This document shows positions 35,239 through 46,028 of a stretch of DNA of 64,000 nt, piece by piece. Under the pieces are notes generated by a model. The model was not told where the DNA came from, did no database searches, and was given only the letters and a program-made list of their open reading frames with translations. The stretch is from Cyrtodaria siliqua (taxonomy: Eukaryota; Mollusca; Bivalvia; Adapedonta; Hiatellidae), in assembly GCA_037043455.1 (NCBI GenBank), contig JAWPHD010011509.1, positions 19,275-83,274 of the forward strand. The letters run 5' to 3'. Every line of letters begins with the position of its first letter. The stretch's first letter is position 1. A program made the position numbers and the translations under genes.

Positions 35239-37254
35239 TAAAGCGGGCGTTCAAAAATAAAATGTTGTTCAGTTTCTACTCTGTTTCTGCAGAAAGGGCA
35301 GTACCTATTATCTCATGGGATTTTTGGGAATTTATAGCTGCCCGTGAGTTTCACTTTAAGTAAGAAGTGAGTTTCAAGCAAGAAAAGTGAGTTTCGAGTA
35401 AGAAAAGTGAGTTTCGAGTTACAAATTGAGTTTCGAGTTACATTCACTTAACCATATTCCGGCCATTAAAACACAGTGTTTCACGTTACTTGCCCGCAAA
35501 AATAGTGTCGGTAAGTGGGTATCCGATATTTTGATGTGTTTATTATTATTTAACTTGTCCTAGAGCTTTATGTCAATAAGGCTGGGTTCTGTGCTATGTC
35601 ACACAAGAAATCTGGCCACCAGTGACATCAATTTGAAAACAATGTGACCGTTACTCCTCGTGAGTTAATTAAGTCAGAAAGTTAATTTATTCAGAATATG
35701 TTGCGGGGGAAAAGCTTGAGACTGTCTAATATTGTTAACCTTACCTCTTCGAATATTGGCATTAAATATTAACGTCATTTCGTTTGTTATCAAAATTGAG
35801 CTTGAGTATGCTGGTAGATTATCTATCCCGTCTCTCTGTGTAAGATAAGGATATTTCAGGACGAGGGAGATAAGGTAGTTTCCGAGTCCTGAGATATAAC
35901 ATTCTGAATCAGAACATGTTATGAGGTGTGTTTCGTACATTTCGTTGTATTTGGAAAGCCCTCTCGTTGATCTAGACAAACGGAATTTTAAATTTCCATA
36001 ATGGTTGCAGATCCCAGAACAATCTGTTTTTGAAAACAAATGTTTTCTTTTTTTTCATTATAAACAGATTTGTTTGACTATGTGAGTTTCGAGTTAAAAA
36101 AGTGAGTTTCGAGTTAAAAAAGCGAATTTCGAGTAAGAAAAGTGAGTTTCCAGTAAGAAAAGTAAGTTTCGAGTTCGAGTAAGAAAAGTGAGTGTCGAGT
36201 AAGAGAAGTTGTCCCAGAAACATTATCTCGTATGTATCCCTGTTCTGAGGTATAGCAGTATCAGTACTAAAATTCTTACTACCTGATTTCAATCCCGTGC
36301 TACGTAATATATTTGACTGATTTTGATTATTCTAATTGTTTTATTAGACCAAAGAGAACTATGAAAAAGAAAAATGAAACGCACAAATACCTGTATCTTC
36401 AGTAGCAAACACCCTAAGCATGATAACTGTCAATTAGTACAAAAGTAACACAGAAAATGAACGCTGACACATTTTACCCGCCGAAATATAAGATAGAGAC
36501 ATAAAACTGAACTAATTTCGGGTTTGATTTTTTTTTAAAACAATGCCTTTACTCCTCACAAAACAATAGAAAACTAAAACTCCTATTCTGACATTCTTTA
36601 TCATGCATGTAATACAGTATTTCTAATACATTTATTATTCAAGAAGCATAAAGCGAGACTGTTATAGTGTAAAACGCGATTTTGAGAAGATATATTCATA
36701 TGAACAAGTGTCTATCTCAACAATTATATGTTTAGGGCAAAGGACACACTTTGGAAAGTTAGACTAGTGGTACTGAGGACTGGATAGTTAGACTAGTGGT
36801 ACTGAGGACATGATAGTTAGACTAGTGATACTGAGGTATGGATAGTTAGACTAGTAGTACTGAGGACTGGATAGTTAGACTAGTGGTACTGAGAACTGTA
36901 AAGTTAGACTAGTGGTACTGAGGACTCAAACTGGTAAATTGGGTTATTAGCCAACATGAGGGTGTAACCTCCCTCCCCCAGGAATCCGGAATCCGTTTTA
37001 ATTTGATCCCGGAATCCAGTTTTGAATTTCAGCTGGAATTGCGTAAATGGTGTCCGCGTACAAAATACTACATATTTGACGTCCGGCGTTCCATGCCTCG
37101 GCGTCCAGAATACGCTCTAAATCAGCCCCGAATCCGGCGTCCAAAAAGGGGAAGTTGGTAGTTTTTCGCGTACAAAACATATGGGGAGCTAACTGCAGTG
37201 AACAACTAGAGAAGAGCAACAACAATAGCAGTCATGTGACCACACTACTACGTA
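35239..37254. other. gene-free stretch with GAGTTTCGAGT repeats and a 29-bp tandem
   Basis: Clusters of a ~20-bp unit (GTGAGTTTCGAGTAAGAAAA) lie at 35345-35440 and 36075-36215. A 29-bp tandem (GTTAGACTAGTGGTACTGAGGACTGGATA, about seven copies) lies at 36755-36925. ORFs at 35674-36292 on the - strand show no known domain. Confidence 0.7.
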
Positions 37255-40200
37255 ATATGATGATACGTCATAGGTAAACGAAACTTGGTATGTGCCTTCA
37301 TTATCACCAAGGCCTAACCCCTAGACACATGTTCCATAACTCTGAATGTGCATTTGTGCATAATTATGCCCCCACCCCTTTAACTATTAATTTTGGGTTA
37401 AAGTTGTTTTTTTTTTTTTTTTTAAAGTCCACAAATCTCAGTAACCATTAGTCATACGTCATTGCCACTTGGTGTATGCGTTCACTAACGTGTCCACTTT
37501 TATACTTAGAAATGTTCTTATCTTAGTAACCATAAATCATACATCATTGGCACTTGGTACATATATTCACTATCAAGAGCCATACTCATTGACAAAGGTT
37601 CATACGTCTATACAGTTTGTCGGAAGTATGCCCCCTTTTGTACTTAGAAATTTTCTCAGAAAGTCCACATATCTCAGTAACCATTAGTCATACGTCATTG
37701 CTACTTGGTACATGTGTTCACTAATGAGCCCTGCAAAGGTTCCAATAATCTAGTATAGTCACTAATGAGCCCTACTCATTGACAAAGGTTCCAGTAATCT
37801 AGTATAGACAGTTTGATTTTCGCTCTTACTGGAAATTCATAGTCTCAAATAGTGTGAACCGTGTATTTTTCATTTTATTAACTGTAACTCGAAACTCGCT
37901 TTTTTTTTTACTCGAAACTCGCTTTTCTTACTCGAAACTCGCTTTTTTAATAACTAGATCTGAAAAAATAATGTTTTAACCTAAGTATATCCTTAGTCTT
38001 TCCTTCGGAAAATATCAGTATTATTCAGGTAGGTCAGTGGCAGGTATTCCAGTCACAGCGTTTCTGATAGAATGTAAATATTTTACTGAGGAATTTGTTA
38101 TGCAATCACAGATTTACAATGCGTGACATGAAGCAAGTAACACAGATTTTAAAGCATCTTTGTATATAACACTATATTTCACTATTAAAGGAAATTCAAA
38201 GTCTCAAATGTCTTAAACTTGTACTTTTTAGCTATACTAGTACTTACCTCGTTGTCGGTGTTGTGGTAAATGTTTTTTGAAGTCTGTATATCTCATCAAC
38301 CACTATTCATACATCAACGAAACTTGGTGTATGCCTTCATTATCACCAAGATCTAACCCCTAGACACATGTTCCATAACTCTGAATGTGCATTTGTGCAT
38401 AATTATGCCCCCACCTCCTTTAACTTTTAATTTTGGGTTAAAGTTTTTTTTTGTTTTTTTTAAAGTCCACAAATCTCAGTAACCATTAGTCATACGTCAT
38501 TGCTACTTGGTGTATGCGTTCACTAACGTGTCCCCTTTTATACTTAGAAATGTTCTTATCTTAGTAACAATAAATCATACATCATTGGCACTTGGTACAT
38601 ATATTCACTATCAAGAGCCATACTCATTGACAAAGGTTCATACGTCTATACAGTTTGTCGGAAGTATGCCCCCTTTTGTACTTAGAAATTTTCTCAGAAA
38701 GTCCACATATCTCAGTAACCATTAGTCATACGTCATTGCTACTTGGTACATGTGTTCACTAATGAGCCCTGCAAAGGTTCCAATAATCTAGTATAGTCAC
38801 TAGTGAGCCCTACTCATTGACAAAGGTTCCAGTAATCTAGTATAGACAGTTTGATTTTCGCTCTTACTGGAAATTCATAGTCTCAAATAGTGTGAACCGT
38901 GTATTTTTCATTTTATTAACTGTAACTCGAAACTCGCTTTTTTTTTACTCGAAACTCACTTTTCTTACTCGAAACTCGCTTTTCTTACTCGAAACTCGCT
39001 TTTTTAATAATTAGATCTGAAAAAATAATGTTTTAACCTAAGTATATCCTTAGTCTTTCCTTCGGAAAATATCAGTATTATTCAGGTAGGTCAGTGGCAG
39101 GTATTCCAGTCACAGCGTTTCTGATAGAATGTAAATATTTTACTGAGGAATTTGTTATGCAATCACAGATTTACAATGCGTGACATGAAGCAAGTAACAC
39201 AGATTTTAAAGCATCTTTGTATATAACACTATATTTCACTATTAAAGGAAATTCAAAGTCTCAAATGTCTTAAACTTGTACTTTTTAGCTATACTAGTAC
39301 TTACCTCGTTGTCGGTGTTGTGGTAAATGTTTTTAGAAGTCTGTATATCTCATCAACCACTATTCATACATCAACGAAACTTGGTGTATGCCTTCATTAT
39401 CACCAAGATCTAACCCCTAGACACATGTTCCATAACTCTGAATGTGCATTTGTGCATAATTATGCCCCCACCTCCTTTAACTTTTAATTTTGGGTTAAAT
39501 TTTTTTTTTGTTTTTTTTAAAGTCCACAAATCTCAGTAACCATTAGTCATACGTCATTGCTACTTGGTGTATGCGTTCACTAACGTGTCCCCTTTTATAC
39601 TTAGAAATGTTCTTATCTTAGTAACAATAAATCATACATCATTGGCACTTGGTACATATATTCACTATCAAGAGCCATACTCATTGACAAAGGTTCATGA
39701 GGGCTGGTAGCGCAGTCGGTAGCGCGGCGGATTTGTAACCGGAGGCCCCGGGTTCAATCCTCCGTGGTGCCACTGTGTTCCGTCGGCGCGTTCTTGGGCA
39801 AGACACTTTTCCTTAGCCTCGTCCGTCGGATGGGGACGTAAACCGGGCGGTCCCGTGTATCGGTCTATCCTCCGAGCACGTTAAAGAACCATAGGAATCT
39901 ATTCGATAATAAGAGTAGGGCAGGTTCCCGGATTCCTATGTATCCTTCCCCTCTCTCTGGGGCGGCTCTAAATAACCTGTACTGTGTTGATGAGCCGTTA
40001 AACAACATTCAATTCATAAGTCTATACAGTTTGTCGGAAATATGCCCCCTTTTGTACTTAGAAATTTTCTTGCAAAGTTCACATCAGAGTAACCATTAGC
40101 CATACATTATTTATGCTTGGTACATGTGTTCACTAATGAGCCCTGCAAAGGTTCCAATAATCTAGTATAGTCACTAATGAGCCCTACTCATTGACAAAGG

Positions 40201-40275
40201 TTCCAGTAATCTAGTATAGACAGTTTGATTTTCGCTCTTACTGGAAATTCATAGTCTCAAATAGTGTGAACCGTG
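37255..40275 (+). repeat. tandem triplication of a ~1.04-kb unit
   Basis: Three consecutive copies begin at about 37255, 38275 and 39330. Equivalent points are 1,038 and 1,057 bp apart (37469, 38507, 39564). Each carries CCTAACCCCTAGACACATG or its variant, and ends with ACTCGAAACTCGCTTTT repeats, the inverse of the cluster at 35345. Two identical 72-codon ORFs have no known domain and no valid ATG context. Copy 3 is interrupted by a SINE. Confidence 0.9.
39699..40013 (+). mobile_element. tRNA-derived SINE in copy 3 of the triplication
   Basis: It has the same family features as 6614: A-box-like GGTAGCGCAGTCGG, B-box GGTTCAATCC, body GAGTAGGGCAGGTTCCCGG and tail GAGCCGTTAAACAACATTC. Comparison with copies 1 and 2 shows it entered the sequence GGTTCAT|ACGTCTATAC, with TTCAT repeated on both sides. 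Confidence 0.9.
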
Positions 40276-40374
40276 TATTTTTTCATTTTATTAACTGTAA
40301 CTCGCAACTCACCTTTTTTACTCGAAAATCACTTTTCTTACTCGAAACTCACTTTTCTTACTCAAAAATCGATA

Positions 40375-41516
40375 CTAGAAAAATAGAAACCCACTTTCGA
40401 TATTTAGATAATGAGCACATGTTCTCAGTTTTGTAATGACAGAGCGGTGCTGTTTTTTAGGGAGAATATCTAAATATCGTGCTCGATTGAAGCATGTGTA
40501 TAGATTACAGGATAATGTTAATTTCGTATCCGTAACATGCTTAAGTTTTTCCATTCTTTCTTTAAATATGTTTTGAAAATAATCTTTGACATTTTTTTCG
40601 AAAACCAAACTATCAGAGTCTAATGTATAATTTATATCTGGTTGTAATTTGAGGAGAGTACCGCACCAAGATTTACAGGATGTTGTATAGTTACTTTGAT
40701 CTGCTACAAAAGCATTTTCAGTAAAATTCTATTCGAAGGGAGTTTTTTAAGTCTATTGTAGTAATTAAACATGTTTTTAAGTATGACTATGAGCATAGGG
40801 TATCTGCCAAGCTCTGCCCGACAAGCAATATTTGTAGTTTTGCTATCTACACCAAGAATGTATTTACAATACTTAACATGTAATTTCTCGAAAGCCGAGT
40901 TATCATTCATAAAATCTGGTTTGTAATTAGATATCCAGATCTCACTGCCATATGTAAGTATTGGTACAATCATGCAGTCAAAAAGTTTGAGCTGCATTTT
41001 GACCGGTAAATCTTGTAGTCCTTTAAGTTTGCTTCTTAAAGCGAATGAAGCTTTGCTTGCCTTCAGCTTTAATTGTTCTGCAGCTTGTTTGAAATCTCCT
41101 GTGTAGCGTAATGTGATGCCAAGATATTGGAATGAGTCAACTATTTCTATTAAATTGTTTCTAAAGCTGAAGTGCTTTAAGTATTTTTCTTTAAATGTTC
41201 TTTTTATTAAAGATCATTATCTTAGTTTTGTTAATGTTAACTTCAAGTTTCCACTTTTGGCAATATTTAGACAATGCGTCTGTACTGTGTTGGAGACCAT
41301 TTGGGGATTCGGAAAGTAAGAGTATATCATCTGCGTAAAGTAAACAGTTGAAATTGATCTCGTTTAGTTGTATAGGGTCAGTGAGTCTGGAATCAAAGGT
41401 ATCCGTAATAGTATTTATGTAAATATTAAAGAGTAGTGGGCTTAAGCTATCGCCCTGTTTCACTCCTCTCTTTGCTTCTGTTTTGATACCCATTGATGAT
41501 GTTCGTTTATTTCTAA

Positions 41517-41565
<49 letters not shown>

Positions 41566-42780
41566 ACACATGTGAGTTAGAAGATTGAACAATTTACCAC
41601 CGATCCCTGCTTAGGAGATTTTGTAGAATAGTGCCTCTCTCAAAACAGTATCAAATGCCTCGGTGAAATCAACAAAGCAGCAGTAAATTGGCTTTTACTT
41701 GTTATACAATTACTTATTAATTATAGTTTTAATAGCAAAAATATGGCCCGCAATTTTATGTTCAGGTCTAAAGCCAGCATGATACGGATTAAAAAACTGT
41801 TTGTCTTCTAAATAGTTATATAATCTTGATCGCAATAGAGAAGTGAAACGTTTACCTAAACAGCTTATAGTTATAGCAGTTATTTGGATCACCTTTTTTG
41901 TAAATTGTTGAAATGGAGGATGTTCCATATTTCCGGAAATATCTCAAGTGTTAGGGTAGTATTAAAAAGTTTTGTAAGTGGGAGCACTAGTGTTGGTCCT
42001 GCACATTTAAGCATTTCATTTGCAATCAAATCCAAGCCAACTGATTTGTTGTTTTTGAGCTTCAATATTCCCGCTTTAATCTCTTTACAAGTAAAGGGAT
42101 GATCTAGATCATTAGGATTTAAGGCATCTTTAGGTAATGTAAAAATGGTTTTGTCACAAGTTTTCAATGCATACAGTTCTTTGAAATATTTAGTCCACTC
42201 GGAGATAGTGATGTTTTCCGAAAATTTAGATTTGTTTTCGGACAATTTGTTAAAAACTTCCCAAAAATGATTTGGGTTATTTTCATGAAGATTTTCCAGT
42301 CTTTCAACCATAGTTTTATTAAATTGTTTCTTTTTATAGTGTTTTAGCTTATTGTATTCTTTTCTAGCTTTAGATAAAATGCGCCTGATGCCGATATCAT
42401 TCGGGCAGTTGAATACCATTTTACCAAGTGAGCGTACCTCTTTTCTTAGTTTGAAGCAGTCACCGTCCATCCAAAAGCTTTTCTGTTTTCTATGTTTGCA
42501 TATGGTACTCTTTGGTTTATTATATTTGAATGGGACTGATCTGAAGACAGCATTTATCAGAATGTTGTTAAAGGTGTTAATATGTTCATTGATATCTAAG
42601 ATACTATTTGTGTCTAAAGATGCCATGAAATTAGCAAGTTGTTGTAAAGTTTCTTCAGAGTTTATATGTGCTTTGAAATGGGTTTTTGCTTCTTCTGTAC
42701 ATATAATTTTTCCCGGAAGTTTATAAATTGGGTCAGTTTGTTCAATGTGTCTGACTAAACACTTTAAGGTGATCCAAATT
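40375..42780 (-). pseudogene. non-LTR retrotransposon reverse transcriptase remnant
   Basis: Successive - strand ORFs form one LINE-type protein in N-to-C order. An N-terminal linker and RT start (42626-41889, with K-S-V-G-L-D-L-I-x-N-E-M-L-K) lead to a fragment with G-F-R-P-E-H (41928-41710). Next come the G-D-S-L-S-P-L-L-F-N and Y-A-D-D catalytic block (41592-41191) and a C-terminal part with Y-G-S-E-I-W and L-G-R-Y-P (40997-40704), ending with L-R-T-C-A-H-x-L-x-I-E (40608-40375). Y-A-D-D is intact, but frameshifts, missing joints and a TG run break the frame. It would copy its own RNA by target-primed reverse transcription. The clade (CR1/L2/RTE-like) cannot be fixed by eye. It was not intact when sequenced. 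Confidence 0.85.
41519..41563. repeat. (TG)n microsatellite
   Basis: About 22 TG dinucleotides lie inside the LINE remnant, upstream of the Y-A-D-D block on the coding strand. Confidence 0.95.
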
Positions 42781-43084
42781 ATGCTGTGATCCGAAAATTC
42801 AGTAGGAGGTTTTTATAAATTGCCAGACGGTTGTTTACCTAATGACGTCACATTAACAATGGAGTCTGGTAACCGGCCAACTGGATGGACTGGATCCAAC
42901 GCGAAAAGAGGTGGGCAGGATACGAATATAGCCATGACCTACCCTTAACAAGGGAATTAACTGTGTTTTGACTTTTTTACTACGTTTTTATTCCCAGTGG
43001 TATTTGGTACTCGCGTTACCGTAGAGCTCGCATGCGCGCGCGTCGCTTGCGACGCGAGCTGAGCTCGCTATTAAATATACAATA
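42781..43084. other. spacer, no recognisable gene
   Basis: Contains a CpG-rich inverted motif GAGCTCGCATGCGCGCGCGTCGCTTGCGACGCGAGCTGAGCTC near 43025-43070, probably the edge of the repeat that follows. Confidence 0.5.
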
Positions 43085-43410
43085 AACTTCGTTTTTTGAA
43101 GTTTCTCTAAAAACATAATTGAAAATAAAATAAAATAATTTAAAATTTAATTTTTAGCATTAATCGTGATCCGCTTTGTTTGGGGTAATTTTATTGCACA
43201 ACATTGCGCGTAACGGTGCGTAATTTTTGACGCCGTCGTGACGTAGGGGTGATTCCCATAACAAACTGAAGTTGACCAATCAGCGGATGGTGATTCTTTT
43301 TTTGTCCAGACCTCGTATTGATGTCACATATTTTGAAGAAGCTTTAGTCCAGACCATCGTGTAAACTTCTTTGAGAGAAGTCTCGCGATAGGTCTGAATG
43401 ATCGAGACTA
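43085..43410 (-). repeat. inverted partial copy of the 21543 element
   Basis: Reverse-complement matches to 21545-21870 include GGGGTAATTTTATTGCACAACATTGCGCGTAACG, GACGTAGGGGTGATTCCCAT and AGTCTCGCGA. The terminus is GATCGAGACTA instead of GATAGAGACTA. Confidence 0.8.
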
Positions 43411-43539
43411 ACCAAAACAACGCACGTACGAGTTGCAACAATTATAAGGAATAATACAAGCACATTTAGTCAAAGGCAAACATCAGCGCAACCTTACAGA
43501 AACAGACTTTGCCTAGTAGAGTCTGAAATCGGGTGTGAT

Positions 43540-44313
43540 ATGGAACCTTCTAACTGCATTGAGAATTTGCCAGAATCACTGTCCGACTTGTTTTATGATA
43601 GAGATGATGCAGATGATGAAAATGACAGCACACTTCTACAGACAACATGTATTATAGAAAATCATAATTCCATGTCCGTCATGATACCACTCTTCTGAAA
43701 CAAGTATATGCCACAGAGAGTAGCTCAGAGGAAATGCGCCTCAAACATGATCGTTTTGTGTCAACGCAGAAAGATGAACTGACCTTAGTGTGTGATAAAA
43801 CTACGCAAAGGTGTGATGAAGTTTTTTCTGCATATGAGTCTGTCAATGAAATACTTCGAGGTATACAAGAGGATGTAACTCAGCTAAAATGTTGCCTAAC
43901 AATGCATATACAGACATCTTTATCACAGCTATCTGTTATTCGTGATGAGATAAAAAGCATAAAAACGCAAAACTCGGTAATTGCTCAATATACTCAAAGA
44001 CAAATTGAGAATATGTCAGTGAGTGTAATAAAGAAATTGAGGCTAAAGTTTGCAAATCAAGTGCTACAAAGAAGACTGCAATCAATCTCTGAATGAACGA
44101 CCAACAACCAGAGCGGACACTACAGCCACATCCACTCTTCTTCAAACCGAAAGAAGGGATCTAACGCCATATCTTGACGGAAATAAAATTATAAATAACT
44201 CGTCGTCCACAGTTCTTCAACCCGAAAGAGGTGTGCATACACCAGTTCGCAGCAGGAAGGTCATTGTAAACCATCCGTCAGATTCAAATACTAGGAAAAC
44301 GAAAATACTTCTA
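43540..44313 (+). pseudogene. SGNH-esterase-like ORF, N-terminal part, broken by the Polinton
   Basis: From ATG 43540 an acidic N-terminus (Asp/Glu-rich, residues 15-35) is followed, after a frameshift near 43678, by a helical coiled-coil-like segment (43690-44080). After a second shift near 44040-44090 comes a Ser/Thr/Pro-rich linker with two related blocks (L-L-Q-T-E-R and V-L-Q-P-E-R). The frame then reads into K-I-L-L exactly at the Polinton's left duplication (CTTCTA 44308-44313). The continuation, with a GDS block, resumes at 59744. Coiled coil plus SGNH fold resembles mollusc multicopy esterase-like proteins and the ORF1 esterases of CR1/L2 LINEs. Whether this is a host gene or an element gene is undecided. 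Confidence 0.7.
44308..44313. repeat. left 6-bp target duplication of the Polinton
   Basis: CTTCTA directly precedes the left terminus. CTTGTA at 59744-59749 follows the right terminus, so five of six bases match. Six-bp duplications are the Polinton/Maverick norm. Confidence 0.85.
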
Positions 44314-44464
44314 AGTAGTATAGATACTGGGGTATCAGCGTCTTTTTTCCCTCGCGGCGGACTAACAGTAAGCAGTTACAAAGCTGTCTTTAGTTACCCA
44401 GTAGCAAACGCCAACGGTGACGATATACTACTACCCAACCATCGCAATTTTATAAACTTTCTGA
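44314..44464 (+). repeat. Polinton left terminal inverted repeat (151 bp)
   Basis: It begins AGTAGTATAGATACTGGGG and pairs with 59593-59743 with about seven differences by eye, including two compensating one-base indels. The match stops sharply after CTTTCTGA. Confidence 0.93.
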
Positions 44465-44471
44465 TTGCCTC

Positions 44472-44785
44472 CTCTTAGGAAACAAACTCTACCAGTACCC
44501 CAGTATCTATACTACTCATCAATGTTGTTGACGGAACCGGACAGTAGTCTTCATCATCGCTGTGCATATCATTTTTTACCATGGAGTATTTTATTTTCCT
44601 ACACTTTGCTATTTTGTATTTCAGTTCAAGAAGCTCTTCTCTGTTTTTATCCATCTCACGTTCATAATTATTCATTTCAACCAGCAATCGTCTTCTCTTA
44701 TTGACTTTGCTTTTTTTAGTATCCATAAAATCATCACGAACTACTTCATATTCTACTTGGAGTTGCTTACCTCTCAATATAGTTG
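44472..44785 (-). CDS. unidentified charged helical ORF next to the left terminus
   Basis: A - strand frame runs from the polymerase fragment at 44786-44809 without a stop for about 100 codons. It is rich in Lys, Arg, Glu and Asp (K-S-K-V-N-K-R-R-R, E-R-E-M-D-K-N-R-E-E) and likely coiled coil. It then reads through an inverted copy of the Polinton terminus (encoding S-S-I-D-T-G) before stopping. It does not match the expected polymerase C-terminus, so it probably marks a deletion or replacement junction. Function unknown. Confidence 0.4.
44496..44516 (-). repeat. internal inverted copy of the Polinton terminal motif
   Basis: TACCCCAGTATCTATACTAC followed by T is the exact inverse of the element's first 21 bases. 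It lies 203 bp from the left end and faces it like a second terminus. The next six bases are CATCAA. Confidence 0.8.
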
Positions 44786-44809
44786 TATAGTTGTAATGGA
44801 AATCATATA

Positions 44810-45288
44810 CTGAAAGGAAAAAGAAACACAGGGTGCGTATTTTCGCTATATATTGTATGTTTAATATGCTACTGCTAATCGAATGGTACAGGGCGACATT
44901 AGGCCTGTCCTTTTAGAAAGAAAGTTTAAACAGCACTGAACACACCAATGGTTACCCCTTTAAAGTTTCATTATCGTCAGAATGCGCATTTGGCTCAAGC
45001 AGGTGAGCAAACTTAGGCTTTAAATGTTGCAATCACTAAACATTAAATACAGTACTGAACTGGCTCAATTTTTCAAAGAGGAACTTCAGCATTTATGAAT
45101 TTCTTGTTACAACGTGTACTGTGATTAAAACGTCTACAACATCACAGTTGTGTCCTTTCTCTAACTAACTGCACTTTTTTTTTTTTACAAAACATCTTGG
45201 GATTTCCTTGGAATATATATGGAATTAAGTGTGCAGTATATGCAATATATAGCGGAAATACGCACCCTGCGTTTCTTTGTCCTTTCAG
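44810..45288. mobile_element. 479-bp MITE nested in the polymerase
   Basis: Inverted ends CTGAAAGGACAAAGAAACGC (left copy slightly diverged) continue as GGGTGCGTATTTCCGCTATATATTG. It is flanked by TATA on both sides and splits two conserved polymerase segments. It is an inverted relative of 34755-35238. Confidence 0.85.
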
Positions 45289-45686
45289 TATACATCAAAT
45301 CTTTTGACAAGTCTAAAATACACATGCCAACATAACAAGGACGATTTAAAACTAATCGTTCTTTTATTCTGTTTATGGCAAATAAATTTTCATTGAACAT
45401 TTTACAAGAAATAAATGAAGATCTTGCTGCATACTTTAAAAGGACCTCCTCGTCGTGAGTTAATTTAACATTAATTCTTTTTCTCAAATTTTCCATAGTT
45501 TTACCAAAAACTGAATTGTTCAACAGTTTGAAGAAATCCTTTTCAAAAGCATTTTTACCAGCTGTTCTCTTGGCAGTATTAAAGTCTATGTATGTCTTTA
45601 ACCACTCCGATTCGTCAAACTGTAGCATTCGATGTTGTTGTTACCTTCAATCCAAGTTTTTTATACAATTTTAAGTTTCTGTAATG

Positions 45687-46028
45687 CCGGGGCGTACCTG
45701 GAGCATTTTGAAATGTACGCCAGAGATGAGAAGCGTAGCTGTGAACCGAGCAGTGACGCTGTGACTGGGTTTGGCGGGGTGGGGGGGGGGGGGGATAGGT
45801 GTGGGTTTGGGGGGCCTTCCCCAAGAAACTTTTGAAAATTAGGAGGCAAATGATGCGTTCTCAAGCTATATTTAAGCGTTAATATGGCCTTTTGTTTGAC
45901 ACCAGCCCATACCCACCTCAGCATTCAGTTTTTATTGTATATTTGGAACTTTTGAAACTTTTATATTTTTACTTTTGCTGACGAATTGTACGCATTGGCG
46001 TACGTGCGTATGCCTGGATACGCGCCTG
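45687..46028. mobile_element. ~342-bp insertion nested in the polymerase
   Basis: Polymerase coding sequence ends at K-Y-V-V-H (46030) and resumes at H-Y-R-N-L-K (45686), with AATG repeated at both edges. The ends CCGGGGCGTACCTGG and CAGGCGCGTATCCAGG (inverted) form imperfect inverted repeats. A G-run lies at 45781-45793. This is a small DNA transposon of undetermined superfamily, similar in end style to 63471-63835. Confidence 0.75.

Noticed and set aside
37469..38725. Two identical 72-codon ORFs
   Set aside because: Identity is due to the 1.04-kb tandem duplication. No ATG in a coding context and no domain.
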